Of a DNA stretch of 64,000 nucleotides, positions 25,813-35,343 are shown one piece after another. The first letter of the stretch is position 1, and every line of letters starts with the position of its first letter. This DNA comes from Clostridiales bacterium (GTDB taxonomy: Bacteria; Bacillota; Clostridia; Christensenellales; Borkfalkiaceae). The stretch is taken from the NCBI GenBank assembly GCA_003538975.1, contig DPQQ01000010.1, forward strand, positions 6,598 through 70,597. The letters are read 5' to 3'. The translations under genes and the position numbers were made by a program. Below the pieces are notes generated by a model that saw nothing but the letters and a program-made list of their open reading frames with translations, did no database searches and had not been told where the DNA came from.

Positions 25813-27498
25813 ATGGACTATAAAGAATATATCGCGCAAAAACTCGACGTAAACGGAATGGATAAAGAAAGCATAGCCGCGGCTATAGAGGTGCCGCCGA
25901 CGAACGAACTCGGCGATTTCGCTCTGCCGTGCTTCAAATTTTCGAGAGTTTTAAGAAAATCTCCGGCAGCGATTGCCGAAGAACTCAAAAACAATTTCGT
26001 AACCGACGAAGTTATTTCGGAAGTATCCGCAGTGAACGGTTATCTCAACTTCAAAGTAAACCGCGCGGGTAAAACGACTTCGGTCATAGATAAAATTTTA
26101 TCCGAAGACGATAATTACGGCTCGTCGGATATCGGAAAAGGCAAAACGGTGTGCGTCGATTATTCTTCTGTAAACATTGCGAAACCTTTCCATATAGGAC
26201 ATCTTATGACTACTGTCATAGGTTCGAGCCTTTGTAAAATTTACAGATTTTTAGGGTATAAAGTAGTCGGCATCAACCATCTCGGCGATTACGGAACGCA
26301 GTTCGGCAAACTTATAGTGGCTTTCAAAAAATGGTCTTCGGTTGAAGCCGTAAACGAAGGCAGACTTAAAGAACTCACGAGAATTTACGTAAAATTCCAC
26401 GAAGAAGCCGAAAAAGATCCCGCTCTCGACGACGAAGCGAGACATTATTTCAAACTTATCGAGGACGGCGACGAAGAAGCCAACGAACTTTTCAATCTGT
26501 TCAAAAAAATAACGCTGGAAGAAGTCGGCAAAATTTACGAAAAACTTAACGTTACTTTTGATTCTTATGCGGGCGAAAGTTTTTATAACGATAAAATGCA
26601 GCCGATAATCGACGAACTCGAAGAAAAAGGCTTGTTAAAGACGAGCGAAGGCGCAAAGATAGTAGACCTTTCGGAATACAACATGCCGCCCTGTCTTATA
26701 TTGAAGGCCGACGGATCTTCTCTTTATGCGACGAGAGATTTAGCCGCCGCCGTTTACAGAAAAAATACTTACGATTTCGATAAATGCTTATACGTCGTAG
26801 CGTATCAGCAGAATCTTCACTTCAAACAATTCTTCAAGGTTTTAGAGCTTATGGGCAAGCCTTGGGCGAAAGATCTCGTTCACGTGGCGTTCGGTATGGT
26901 TTCTCTCGAAGACGGCGCGATGAGTACCCGTAAGGGTAAGGTCGTTCTTCTTGACGACGTTATAAACAAAACGATCGAAAAAGCGGCAGCTGTTATCGAA
27001 GCCAAAAACCCCGAACTCGAAAATAAAGAGGAAGTCGCTAAAACCGTCGGCACCGGCGCCGTTATTTTCGGCGCGCTCGCCAACAACAAGATAAAAGACA
27101 TAGTATTCTCGATAGATAAAGTGCTTAACTTCGACGGCGAAACGGCTCCGTACGTTCAGTATACGGTCGCGCGCTGCAACAGTATACTTTCAAAGTCCGG
27201 CGTATCGGAATTCAGCTATTCCGTTCCCGAGCTTACGCCTTCGGAATACGATCTTATCGCAAAGCTCGGCGAGTTCCCCGACGTTGTAAAGTCCGCGGCG
27301 GAAAAATACGAACCGTCTTTCGTTACGAGATATGCGGTCGATCTTGCGTCGCTTTTCAATAAATTTTATATAAACTGCAAAATTTTAGGGGCGGAGGATA
27401 ATGTTAAAAACTTCAGACTTGCTCTCGTGAAATGCGTAAAAACCACGCTAACGAACGCTCTTAAACTTTTAGGAATCGGCACCGTCGAAAAAATGTAA
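25813..27498 (+). CDS. argS: Arginyl-tRNA synthetase
   Basis: This 561-residue class I synthetase has an N-terminal Arg-tRNA-specific (Add-1) domain (residues 1-110), then the HIGH motif within SSVNIAKPFHIGHLMTT (about 117-133), GINHLGDYGTQFGK, and the KMSKS-like loop MSTRKGKVVLLDDV typical of ArgS. A C-terminal DALR anticodon-binding domain includes YVQYTVARCNSIL. It charges tRNA-Arg in the cytosol. It has its own promoter, and a flavoprotein gene follows at 41 bp and may be co-transcribed. Confidence 0.96.
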   Translation: MDYKEYIAQKLDVNGMDKESIAAAIEVPPTNELGDFALPCFKFSRVLRKSPAAIAEELKNNFVTDEVISEVSAVNGYLNFKVNRAGKTTSVIDKILSEDDNYGSSDIGKGKTVCVDYSSVNIAKPFHIGHLMTTVIGSSLCKIYRFLGYKVVGINHLGDYGTQFGKLIVAFKKWSSVEAVNEGRLKELTRIYVKFHEEAEKDPALDDEARHYFKLIEDGDEEANELFNLFKKITLEEVGKIYEKLNVTFDSYAGESFYNDKMQPIIDELEEKGLLKTSEGAKIVDLSEYNMPPCLILKADGSSLYATRDLAAAVYRKNTYDFDKCLYVVAYQQNLHFKQFFKVLELMGKPWAKDLVHVAFGMVSLEDGAMSTRKGKVVLLDDVINKTIEKAAAVIEAKNPELENKEEVAKTVGTGAVIFGALANNKIKDIVFSIDKVLNFDGETAPYVQYTVARCNSILSKSGVSEFSYSVPELTPSEYDLIAKLGEFPDVVKSAAEKYEPSFVTRYAVDLASLFNKFYINCKILGAEDNVKNFRLALVKCVKTTLTNALKLLGIGTVEKM

Positions 27499-27539
27499 CT
27501 TTTCAGTGCCGTATAAAAACAGCCTTTCAAGGAAATTTT

Positions 27540-28748
27540 ATGGAAAAATTCTCCGTTATAATAATAGGCGGCGGCGCTTCCGGCATCGATCTCGCCACGC
27601 TGTTCGTACAGTCGGGTTTCAAGGACTTCTGCATTGTCGAAAAGTCCGACCGCATCGGAAAAAAGCTCATCGCGACGGGTAACGGGCAGGGCAATCTGAC
27701 CAACAAAAACGTTTCGGATAAAAAGTATTTTTCGGGCGTAAAAGATTTTTACTCTTACGCCGTCAATCGTTTCGGTTTCAATAAAATAGTATCGTTTTAC
27801 TCTTTGACGGGAATAATCCTTACCGAGGGCGAAGAAGGCAGATTTTATCCCGAATCGAAGCAGGCTTCTTCGGTGCTGGACGTAATAAGGGCGTTTTTAA
27901 TCTATAACGCCGTAAACATAAAAACGGGGTTCGAAGTAAATTCCGTAAAAAAGAAAAACGGGCTGTTTGAAGTAACTTCGTCTTCCGGCGAAAAATTGTA
28001 TGCCGACAGGGTGGTTTTCGCTTTCGGCGGAAGCTCGGGCAGACAGTTCGGAACAGACGGCTCGGCATATAAATTGGCTGTATCTCAAGGGCACAGGTGT
28101 ACCGAAACGTATCCGTCGCTTGTTCAGCTAAAGACCGAAACCGATAAAATAAGGTCGCTTAAAGGCTTAAAAGCCGACGTAAAAATAACCGCGTTTTCGG
28201 ACGGAAAGTTTGTCGGGCGCGCGGATGGCGAGATTTTATTCACCGATTACGGCGTATCGGGCAATTCCGTATTCAAAATATCGACTTATACGGCAGGAAA
28301 ACCGGGCGTAGAACTCAATATCGAATTTTTGCCCGAAATAACGGAAAAAGAACTTGAAAACATAATCGCGTCGCGGCTCGAAAAGATGCCGTATATAGAA
28401 AAAAAAGACGTTTTTATCGGGCTTGTCAACAAGATGATCGGCAGAGCTTTGGTAGGAACGGCTCGCTCAGATGATGCCAAAGATCTTTCTAAGGCCGCCA
28501 AAAACTTCAGACTTAAAGTTACGGGCGATTTAGGGTTCAACTATTCGCAGGTAACGCGCGGCGGAATCTGCGTGAAAGACGTGGACGAAAAAACTTACGA
28601 AAGTAAGATAATCCGCGGCGTATATATAATAGGCGAAGCGCTTGACGTGGACGGCGAATGCGGAGGATATAATCTCCATTTCGCATTTGCTTCGGCGGCG
28701 TGCGCTGCGGAAGCGATTACAGGAAAGGAACTCGATTTTTTACGATAA
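27540..28748 (+). CDS. BaiN/HI0933-family FAD-dependent oxidoreductase
   Basis: The 402-residue product starts with a dinucleotide-binding fold (VIIIGGGASGIDLATLF) followed by the family signature KLIATGNGQGNLTN (about 42-55). Later come ADRVVFAFGGSSGRQFGTDGS and a C-terminal FAD site (VIRGVYIIGEALDVDGECGGYNLHFAFAS reads as several short motifs from 350 on). HI0933-like flavoproteins are widespread; some take part in bile-acid or other reductive steps, but most have no known substrate. It is cytosolic. AAGGAA precedes the ATG. It lies 41 bp after argS with no terminator between. Confidence 0.88.
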   Translation: MEKFSVIIIGGGASGIDLATLFVQSGFKDFCIVEKSDRIGKKLIATGNGQGNLTNKNVSDKKYFSGVKDFYSYAVNRFGFNKIVSFYSLTGIILTEGEEGRFYPESKQASSVLDVIRAFLIYNAVNIKTGFEVNSVKKKNGLFEVTSSSGEKLYADRVVFAFGGSSGRQFGTDGSAYKLAVSQGHRCTETYPSLVQLKTETDKIRSLKGLKADVKITAFSDGKFVGRADGEILFTDYGVSGNSVFKISTYTAGKPGVELNIEFLPEITEKELENIIASRLEKMPYIEKKDVFIGLVNKMIGRALVGTARSDDAKDLSKAAKNFRLKVTGDLGFNYSQVTRGGICVKDVDEKTYESKIIRGVYIIGEALDVDGECGGYNLHFAFASAACAAEAITGKELDFLR

Positions 28749-28965
28749 CAAACGCAAATAAAGCGGCTGTGAATTTTGTTTTCTTCATTTCCAGAATTTT
28801 CTATTTATTAACCGCTTTATGATTTTACTTGATTTTTTTATTTTACTTTGCTTAAAAATAAAACCTTATACTTGTTTAACCGACTTTCAGCCGGGAATTT
28901 TAACTTAAAAACGCAACCGATCATATATAAATTTCGGCTGCCGTGTTTTGACAAATCGGAGAATT

Positions 28966-29850
28966 ATGTTCGGAGCAATAATAATAAACGGGTACTTTTC
29001 GAACGAATCTATTTTGAACCAGACAGGGAGACTTATCGAAGAATTCGATAAACTCGGTATAAAAACCGAACTCTTAAAGAGTAACGAAGTAGTTTCGTTT
29101 CTTCCCGAAAATAAATTTTACGAAATAAAAAACGGAACGCTTATTCCGCTCAAAAATTACGATTTTATAGTTTATCTTAACAAAGACCGCTATCAGGCCG
29201 AAAATCTCGAAAGGGCGGGTTACAGGCTTTTTAACAAGGCGCAGGCTATAATAGATTGCGACGATAAAATGCTCACCTATAACAAACTTTCAGAAAAAGT
29301 AAGCGTGCCGGAAACGATTTCTTCGCCGATAATGTACGGTTCTTCCGACGATAAGAATTTTCTGGATACGACGGAAAGCAGGCTCGGCTACCCTATAATA
29401 GTAAAAAACGTTTACGGATCCATGGGAAAAGAAGTCTATAAGGCGGATAACCGCACGGAGCTTGACGAGCTTTTTAACAAGCTGAAATTCTTCCCGCATC
29501 TTTACCAGAAAGCGATAATGCCGCTCGGAACGGATATAAGAGTTACCGTCATAGGCGGTAAAGCCGTTTCCGCAATGAGAAGAACTTCGATGTCGGACTT
29601 CCGTTCGAACGCAGCTCTCGGCGGAACTTGCGAAAAGACGGAATTGACGGACGATTTGAAGGAGATTTCGGAACTTTCGGCAAAAATATTGAACCTCGAT
29701 TATGCCGGCGTGGACGTATTGTCAGACGGAGTGAAGAACTACGTGTGCGAAGTAAATTCAAACGCTTTTTTCAAAAAGTCGGAAGAAGTAACGGGCGTGA
29801 ACATAGCGGGGCTTTACGCAGGACATATAGCGAAAGAACTTTCGGAATAA
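28966..29850 (+). CDS. RimK-like ATP-grasp ligase
   Basis: This 294-residue protein has the ATP-grasp layout of the RimK/LysX group. It starts FGAIIINGYFSNE, has a linker with IDCDDKMLTYNKLSE (helix before the grasp domain), the nucleotide site YPIIVKNVYGSMGKEVYKA (about 149-167), KAIMPLGTDIRVTVIGGKAV, and the metal-site strand YVCEVNSNAFF. Such enzymes join an amino acid or amine to a carboxylate using ATP. The substrate is not evident, and no carrier protein or partner enzyme is adjacent. The ATG at 28966 is preferred over TTG at 28948 because CGGAGA sits just before it. rho follows at 91 bp. The 217 bases upstream hold no clear promoter. Confidence 0.82.
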   Translation: MFGAIIINGYFSNESILNQTGRLIEEFDKLGIKTELLKSNEVVSFLPENKFYEIKNGTLIPLKNYDFIVYLNKDRYQAENLERAGYRLFNKAQAIIDCDDKMLTYNKLSEKVSVPETISSPIMYGSSDDKNFLDTTESRLGYPIIVKNVYGSMGKEVYKADNRTELDELFNKLKFFPHLYQKAIMPLGTDIRVTVIGGKAVSAMRRTSMSDFRSNAALGGTCEKTELTDDLKEISELSAKILNLDYAGVDVLSDGVKNYVCEVNSNAFFKKSEEVTGVNIAGLYAGHIAKELSE

Positions 29851-29941
29851 AGCATAAAATCAAATAAAAAGTATAAATATAAAACAAAACGTTTAAAAAG
29901 AGATTATTCAAAAGAGATTTTGAAACAAAGGAGAAATTTTT

Positions 29942-31393
29942 ATGCCTAAATTCATAAAATTATCCGAAGAGATATTGAAGGGGCAAAGTTTATCCGTAGT
30001 AAGAGAGATAGGACGGCAGATGGGCGTTCAGTCGCCGAGTTCGCTCTCCATACCGGGACTTATATCCGAGATACTTAAAATTCAGTCGGGCGAACTTGCT
30101 CCCGTAAAGCAGGTTAAGCGTGGCGCGCCGAGTAAACCCGTGGACGTAAGCGCGTTTTACGAACGTACCGAAACCGATAATATGCAGACAACAGATTTAC
30201 AAAAAAAACTCCCCGAATGTAACTACGACAACGTGAAAACCGTATCTGAAAATTCTGAAATAATTATGCGCGACGACAGTGAAAATTTAATAACGGGCGT
30301 ACTCGAACAGCATGTTTCGGGATACGGCTTTTTAAGAGTAAACAATTATGAAAATTCGGACGGCGACGTGTACGTTTCTCAGCAGAATATCAAAAAGTAT
30401 AATCTGCGCCGCGGAGACAAAGTTACCTGCAAGGCTCGCCCCACGCAGGCGAACGCCGCCGCGCTTACAGAAGTCGTTTCGATAAACGATTTATCGCCGG
30501 AAGTCTTTTTGAAGCGTAAAAATTTCGACGATCTCGTGCCGTATTATCCGACGGACAGAATAAGACTCGAAACCGAACCCGGCGTTTTGTCTACGAGATG
30601 CGCGGATCTTTTCGCTCCGCTCGGAATGGGGCAAAGGGGACTTATCGTAGCGCCTCCCAAAGCCGGAAAAACCACGTTTCTGAAAGCGATGGCTTCCGCT
30701 ATCGAAAAAAATTATCCCGACATTAAACTTATCATTCTTCTTATCGACGAACGTCCCGAAGAAGTGACCGACATGAAGCGTTCGGTAAAAGGCGAAGTCG
30801 TTTATTCGACCTTCGACGAAAATCCCGAACACCACATAAGGGCTGCGGAACTTGTTATAAACCGCGCGAAACGACTTGTCGAAGTCGGCAAAAACGTCGT
30901 TATTTTAATGGATTCGATAACAAAACTCACAAGAGCATACAATAATCTCGTCGAAAGTTCGGGCAAAACGCTTTCGGGCGGAATAGATCCCGCGGCGCTT
31001 TACGCTCCCAAAAAGTTTTTCGGAGCGGCTCGTAATATCGAGAGCGGCGGAAGCCTGACGCTTATTTCAACCGCACTCGTCGATACCGGCAGCCGTATGG
31101 ACGACGTTATTTACGAAGAGTTCAAAGGCACCGGAAATATGGAAATTCATCTTTCGAGAGATCTTGCCGAGAAGAGAATTTTCCCCGCGATCGACATAGT
31201 AAAATCCGGTACGAGACGGGACGATTTGCTCCTTACCGACAAGGAGAGAACGGCTGTTTATAAACTCCGCAAACTTTTCGGCGAATCGGAAGACGCTACC
31301 GAAAATTTTTTAACGATGCTTTCTAAGACCAAGACCAACGAAGAATTCGTTAACAAGGTAGATTCATGGATAGAGCTTTATAAAAATAATTAA
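29942..31393 (+). CDS. rho: Transcription termination factor Rho
   Basis: At 483 residues this is a complete Rho: an N-terminal helical domain ([15 protein letters not shown], 15-65), a variable linker (about 66-115), a cold-shock RNA-binding domain ([35 protein letters not shown]), and the ATPase core with Walker [11 protein letters not shown] (about 239), [25 protein letters not shown] and [13 protein letters not shown]. It is a hexameric RNA translocase that ends untranslated transcripts. The ATG has AAAGGAGA. A strong intrinsic terminator follows. Confidence 0.97.
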   Translation: MPKFIKLSEEILKGQSLSVVREIGRQMGVQSPSSLSIPGLISEILKIQSGELAPVKQVKRGAPSKPVDVSAFYERTETDNMQTTDLQKKLPECNYDNVKTVSENSEIIMRDDSENLITGVLEQHVSGYGFLRVNNYENSDGDVYVSQQNIKKYNLRRGDKVTCKARPTQANAAALTEVVSINDLSPEVFLKRKNFDDLVPYYPTDRIRLETEPGVLSTRCADLFAPLGMGQRGLIVAPPKAGKTTFLKAMASAIEKNYPDIKLIILLIDERPEEVTDMKRSVKGEVVYSTFDENPEHHIRAAELVINRAKRLVEVGKNVVILMDSITKLTRAYNNLVESSGKTLSGGIDPAALYAPKKFFGAARNIESGGSLTLISTALVDTGSRMDDVIYEEFKGTGNMEIHLSRDLAEKRIFPAIDIVKSGTRRDDLLLTDKERTAVYKLRKLFGESEDATENFLTMLSKTKTNEEFVNKVDSWIELYKNN

Positions 31394-31403
31394 ATAAGAT
31401 TAA

Positions 31404-31436
31404 AAAAGAAGCGACGTTTTCAGCGTCGCTTCTTTT
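31404..31436. terminator. Bidirectional terminator after rho
   Basis: A 13-bp perfect stem (31404-31416 with 31424-31436) is GC-rich in the centre with A/T runs on both ends. It serves rho and possibly convergent spoIIE, whose stop is 107 bases away. Confidence 0.9.
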
Positions 31437-31542
31437 ATGCTGTTTTTTATCAAGGAATGATTTCGGCGATACAGGTTATATAAAAACCGACCTTGTTTTT
31501 ATAATTTTCGCCTTTTTTTATAAATTCTTTATAAAATCGCCG

Positions 31543-33798
31543 CTATCTTTTATAAATTCTGACGCACAGAGCCGTCATGTCGTCTTTCGCCTCGCCGCCC
31601 GAAAGAGAAAGAGCTTTTTTTACTATTTCTTCCGCAGTTGCGGTAGGGTTGAGAGCAGGTACGGTTTTTATGTAATCTATAAAATCGCCCGTACTTGCGA
31701 ATGCGTCCGATATTCCGTCGCTGACTATTATCAGCATGTCGTTTTCTTCGAGATTAAATCTTAAAAAAGCAGGTTCTATATCGGCGGTCACGCCCATCGG
31801 AAGAGTATCGCCTTCGATTATTCTGATGCCCTTTTCGCTTAAAATAAACGATGGCGGCGCGCCGAACTTTATAAAGTCCGTATCGAGCGAATTAAGGTCT
31901 ATAACCGACAGATCCAATGCAGAAAAACTTTCGGTAAGGTTAAGACTTAAAATTTTATTTACGAGCGGCAGAACGGAGTCGCCGTTAAGTCCCGCTTTGT
32001 AAAGACTTTCGATAAGCGAGAGCGTCGCTTCCGAAATTTTTCTGGCAGTTTTTCCGCTACCCATTCCGTCCGAAACCGCTCCGAGAAACTTATTTTTCGA
32101 TATAAGTATCTCCGAATGAGTGTCGCCCGATGAATCGCTCGAAGACTTCTTTTTGGTAGAAAATCCGAAAGCCGCTTTATATACGGGCGGGGATGAGAGC
32201 GTAAAAAACGTTCTGCCGTTTCCGATGTTAAAAAATTCCGAAACGCTCATGGGCTTCGATACTTCCTTGGAAACAGCCTTTTCGAGCAAAGGTATATCGC
32301 CGAAGTCGGAGCTTAGAACGACGTTTATTTTAAGATCGGTTTCGGTCGTTACGGCGAGTTCGTAAGGAAAAATTCCGCACTCGGACAGCGTTTTATAAAC
32401 CGAATCTTCGGCTTTTTTGTTGCCGTCTATGCAAACGGACGAGTCAAAAGCGAGCTTTTCGAGCATTTCGGCGATGCCTTCTGTCTGTTTAAGAAGAACG
32501 GCGTTCGAATTTTTGCCGTCTTCCGCCGAACGGATCATAGCGGAAACTTCCGATATTTCTTTATTCTCGGCGTAAATCAGCGGATTAAGGTTAACACAGC
32601 TTTCGGCGAGAATTTTAGGAATGTCTATGAACGAAACTTTGCCTTTCGCAAGTCCTATCGCGGTGAGTTTATAAAGAGTGCCGGTACGCAGTTCGTTCCG
32701 CCTTATTCTACAGTTAAAAGCGTTTTTGCACGAATCGCAGACGGTTTTTAAAACTTTGTCGCGGATAGATATGGTTGCCGTTTCGGGCGACGGACCGCCG
32801 CCCGACAGCTCTTTGAAAGCCGCGCTTATTTCCTTAAAAACGTTCGCTATGTCGTAAAGTTTTTCGCTCGTCGCCCGTCTGAACGAATTTATGCTTTGTC
32901 GGTTAAGATCTTTTTCGCCGTATTCGTTTATAACGTCCGAAAGATTAAGGTAAAATCTTTTAGGAAGAAGTAGATAGCACAAAACGGCAGCCGCCGTAAG
33001 CGAAAAAGTAAGTACGTCGTAACTTTTGTAAATCCCGAAAATTTTATAAAAAGAATAATCGGATAAAAGGATCAGAATCCCGGCAAAATAAGAAGACTTT
33101 TTCGAAAAAAAGATAAGAATAAGCGCCGAGATCATGGCGGCGGCAAAGTATTCGAGAGACTGAAAGTATATACAAAACGGTATGCTTCCGGCGGCACAGG
33201 TAACGATAAAAGCCACCCCGCCGAGAGCCTTTGAAAGTATAAGGCATACTAAATAGGCAGCGACTTTTATTATCGCCGGCGAAAATGCGTTTATAAGTCC
33301 CGTTTCCGAAAATATAACGGTCAGTATGATTGCCGCTATTTCTTCGGGCTTGGGTTTTATTCTGAACCCTTTGTAAATCGCAGTTTTTACAGTCATATCG
33401 AAAACCGCCGCGACGACGGTGATAAAAACAGTTGCGATAAGCGAATAATAGAGAGATTTTGCCGAAACGATATAGTATACGAGAGACAGCGGAACGTATA
33501 ATAATAGTTCGAATTTTATTTTGCGTTTTTTAAGTTTGTAAACGTAAGCTATTACCGACAGAACAAGCGCCGACGAGCCGAATATTACGGTGCTTTTAAC
33601 TCCCGCCGAAAATAAGAGAGTCGCTATGTACATCAGAGCGAGTGCGGCGGGCGAAAGTCCGTTGAACGCAAACGCCGAATACGCCGCTATTCCCGCGGGC
33701 GAAACGTTAGCAAGCGAAAAAGTACCCGCTATAATCGCAAGTTCCGCTGAAACGTATAATATAATTTTTTTATAAACGTCTGTTTTCGCTTCCGTCAT
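31543..33798 (-). CDS. spoIIE: Stage II sporulation protein E
   Basis: The 751-residue protein has the SpoIIE layout. About ten hydrophobic segments fill residues 10-280, a linker/regulatory domain holds a Cys cluster (CDSCKNAFNCRIRR, about 360), and a C-terminal PP2C phosphatase has both metal-binding Asp motifs: GAVSDGMGSGKTA (about 582-594) and IIVSDGISDAF (about 702-712). In spore formers SpoIIE sits at the asymmetric septum and dephosphorylates SpoIIAA, which releases sigma-F in the forespore. AAAGGGA precedes the ATG. Its presence argues for an endospore-forming lineage. I could not find a convincing Spo0A box upstream. Confidence 0.93.
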   Translation of the reverse strand: MTEAKTDVYKKIILYVSAELAIIAGTFSLANVSPAGIAAYSAFAFNGLSPAALALMYIATLLFSAGVKSTVIFGSSALVLSVIAYVYKLKKRKIKFELLLYVPLSLVYYIVSAKSLYYSLIATVFITVVAAVFDMTVKTAIYKGFRIKPKPEEIAAIILTVIFSETGLINAFSPAIIKVAAYLVCLILSKALGGVAFIVTCAAGSIPFCIYFQSLEYFAAAMISALILIFFSKKSSYFAGILILLSDYSFYKIFGIYKSYDVLTFSLTAAAVLCYLLLPKRFYLNLSDVINEYGEKDLNRQSINSFRRATSEKLYDIANVFKEISAAFKELSGGGPSPETATISIRDKVLKTVCDSCKNAFNCRIRRNELRTGTLYKLTAIGLAKGKVSFIDIPKILAESCVNLNPLIYAENKEISEVSAMIRSAEDGKNSNAVLLKQTEGIAEMLEKLAFDSSVCIDGNKKAEDSVYKTLSECGIFPYELAVTTETDLKINVVLSSDFGDIPLLEKAVSKEVSKPMSVSEFFNIGNGRTFFTLSSPPVYKAAFGFSTKKKSSSDSSGDTHSEILISKNKFLGAVSDGMGSGKTARKISEATLSLIESLYKAGLNGDSVLPLVNKILSLNLTESFSALDLSVIDLNSLDTDFIKFGAPPSFILSEKGIRIIEGDTLPMGVTADIEPAFLRFNLEENDMLIIVSDGISDAFASTGDFIDYIKTVPALNPTATAEEIVKKALSLSGGEAKDDMTALCVRIYKR

Positions 33799-33956
33799 CT
33801 AAAATCCCTTTCGCCGTTCAATGTAGTTGAATAAAGGCGGTATTAGGCAAAGTTCAAGTTTACCGTATTTAATTTTATAAAACTTATTCTCGCGAAAAAG
33901 GTACGTTTTTGCCACAAAGTAGCAAAAAGAGCCGAAACTTAAAAATAAAAACAAAC

Positions 33957-33986
33957 AAAAAAGGCTCCGGAATCGGCGGAGCCTTT
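33957..33986 (-). terminator. Terminator of the 34006 lipoprotein gene
   Basis: On the minus strand AAAGGCTCC pairs with GGAGCCTTT across 9 bases, followed by a T-run. Confidence 0.88.
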
Positions 33987-34005
33987 GAATTTATAACTAA
34001 AATAT

Positions 34006-35058
34006 TTATTTGGTAATCGTAACCGAATCCAGAATATACGCCATCGCTCCGGTATAAGAGGGGAGCCTTGTTACGGCTTTTAAAAGGAAACATTCTTTTC
34101 TTACAGTACTTCCGTCTTCGCCGAGTTTTATTTCGCCCGAAGAGTAAGTGGCTATTATCGGACTGCCGGTATAAGTCGTATCGGTGAGACCTATGGTCTT
34201 TTTAACCGCTTTTATTCCTTCGGCGGTTTTAACGCCGTTCACCGAGAAAAATTCGTCGGTATAAGTGTAATCCGAAAGTTTTGCGACTCTTATTTTTTTG
34301 ACCGCGCCGTAGGACATCGAAGAAACGCTTATATCGGTAGTTGCGGTTTCGGTAAGATTCCTTGCGGCGAATAAAAGTTCTTCGTTGTCGATAGAGTAGT
34401 CGGTAGTGTCGAACGATCCTTCTGAACCCGAGACTTTGCTTAAAAGATAATTGGTATAGTCGTATTTAACGGCGCTGTCGGACAAATCGGTGATTTTGTA
34501 ATTCGCTTTTTTGCCGGAGTAGGAGATAGAGTAAGAATAAACGTATCTCAAAACCCTTTCCATAGTAGAGTAACTCGTCGTATCGAAAGACTTTTCGGAA
34601 TAAAGCGGGGTAAAACCTTCCTGAAAGTTATAAAAATAAACGGTTGAAGTAACCTTATCGTTAAATGACATTTCTTCTTCCTTAACGGTGTACTTTATGT
34701 TTATTTTAAGGTCGGTCGTAATTTTGTAAACGGGTTTATCGTAAGAAGAATCGACGTTTTTACGCGCTTCTTCGGGGAGCGAACTCGCCGTTACGAGAGA
34801 AGTTTCGGTCACATATCCGGAATCGTCCGATACTTCTATCTTACAGCCGATTTTGTCGGAACTTTTGTAAGAATATCCGTCTTCGTCAAAGTCGGTAAGG
34901 TACTTTACTTTATAAACGCAAGTTTCGGTATAGGGGGTAACTTCCGATTCCGCCCAGTTTCTTTCATAATAAATTTTGTTTTCCGAACCGCACGCCGTAA
35001 GACCGAGTATAAAAGTCCCTGCGATAAGAGCCGCGGTTAATTTTTTGAATAACTTCAT
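34006..35058 (-). CDS. Lipoprotein of unknown function
   Basis: The 350-residue product has a clear lipoprotein signal (basic start KLFKKL, hydrophobic core, lipobox LTAC, Cys at residue 24). The mature part is beta-rich and Ser/Thr/Tyr-rich with many lysines (YKVKYLTDFDEDGYSY, KITTDLKINIKYTVKEEE, IRVAKLSDYTYTDEFF). It suggests a secreted beta-sandwich but matches no family I know. I start it at the second Met (35058) because GAAAGG lies just before it; the frame also allows an upstream Met at 35079. It is monocistronic. The leader can form an 8-bp hairpin (35070-35102) next to the ribosome binding site. Confidence 0.75.
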   Translation of the reverse strand: MKLFKKLTAALIAGTFILGLTACGSENKIYYERNWAESEVTPYTETCVYKVKYLTDFDEDGYSYKSSDKIGCKIEVSDDSGYVTETSLVTASSLPEEARKNVDSSYDKPVYKITTDLKINIKYTVKEEEMSFNDKVTSTVYFYNFQEGFTPLYSEKSFDTTSYSTMERVLRYVYSYSISYSGKKANYKITDLSDSAVKYDYTNYLLSKVSGSEGSFDTTDYSIDNEELLFAARNLTETATTDISVSSMSYGAVKKIRVAKLSDYTYTDEFFSVNGVKTAEGIKAVKKTIGLTDTTYTGSPIIATYSSGEIKLGEDGSTVRKECFLLKAVTRLPSYTGAMAYILDSVTITK

Positions 35059-35168
35059 ATGATACCTTTCGTTCCGCATTTTGTCACGGAATAAGCGGAA
35101 CGTAAAATTTCGCTTGTCGCTTCGTGTTTTGCGGAATTTTTATCGGAAATATGCTTCCCGTAAAAATA

Positions 35169-35197
35169 ATTTTAACATATAAAAAAGAATTTGTAAA
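35169..35197 (-). promoter_or_regulatory. Promoter for the 34006 lipoprotein gene
   Basis: On the minus strand: TTTACA (35192-35197), 17-bp spacer, TAAAAT (35169-35174). Confidence 0.65.
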
Positions 35198-35209
35198 GGG
35201 TAAAAAAGT

Positions 35210-35238
35210 CTTTAAAAATATTTAATCTATGCTATAAT
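35210..35238 (+). promoter_or_regulatory. Extended -10 promoter for addBA
   Basis: TATAAT (35233-35238) is preceded by TGC, an extended -10. The -35 (CTTTAA at 35210) is weak. The leader is about 100 bases. Confidence 0.55.
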
Positions 35239-35343
35239 ATAATAAACAATAAACGTATAAAACAAAACGGCGGGAAACATCCGCCGCATTAAGATTAAAA
35301 AGGCGAATAAGGGATAACCCGAAAATACACAAGGAACGTACCG

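Noticed and set aside
28749..28965. Terminator between the flavoprotein and RimK-like genes
   Set aside because: ATAAAGCGG and CCGCTTTAT can pair, but the loop is about 50 bases and no T-run of note follows, so I do not call it.
33799..33900. Spo0A box or sigma-H promoter before spoIIE
   Set aside because: No convincing TGTCGAA-type box or matching promoter spacing was found on the minus strand.
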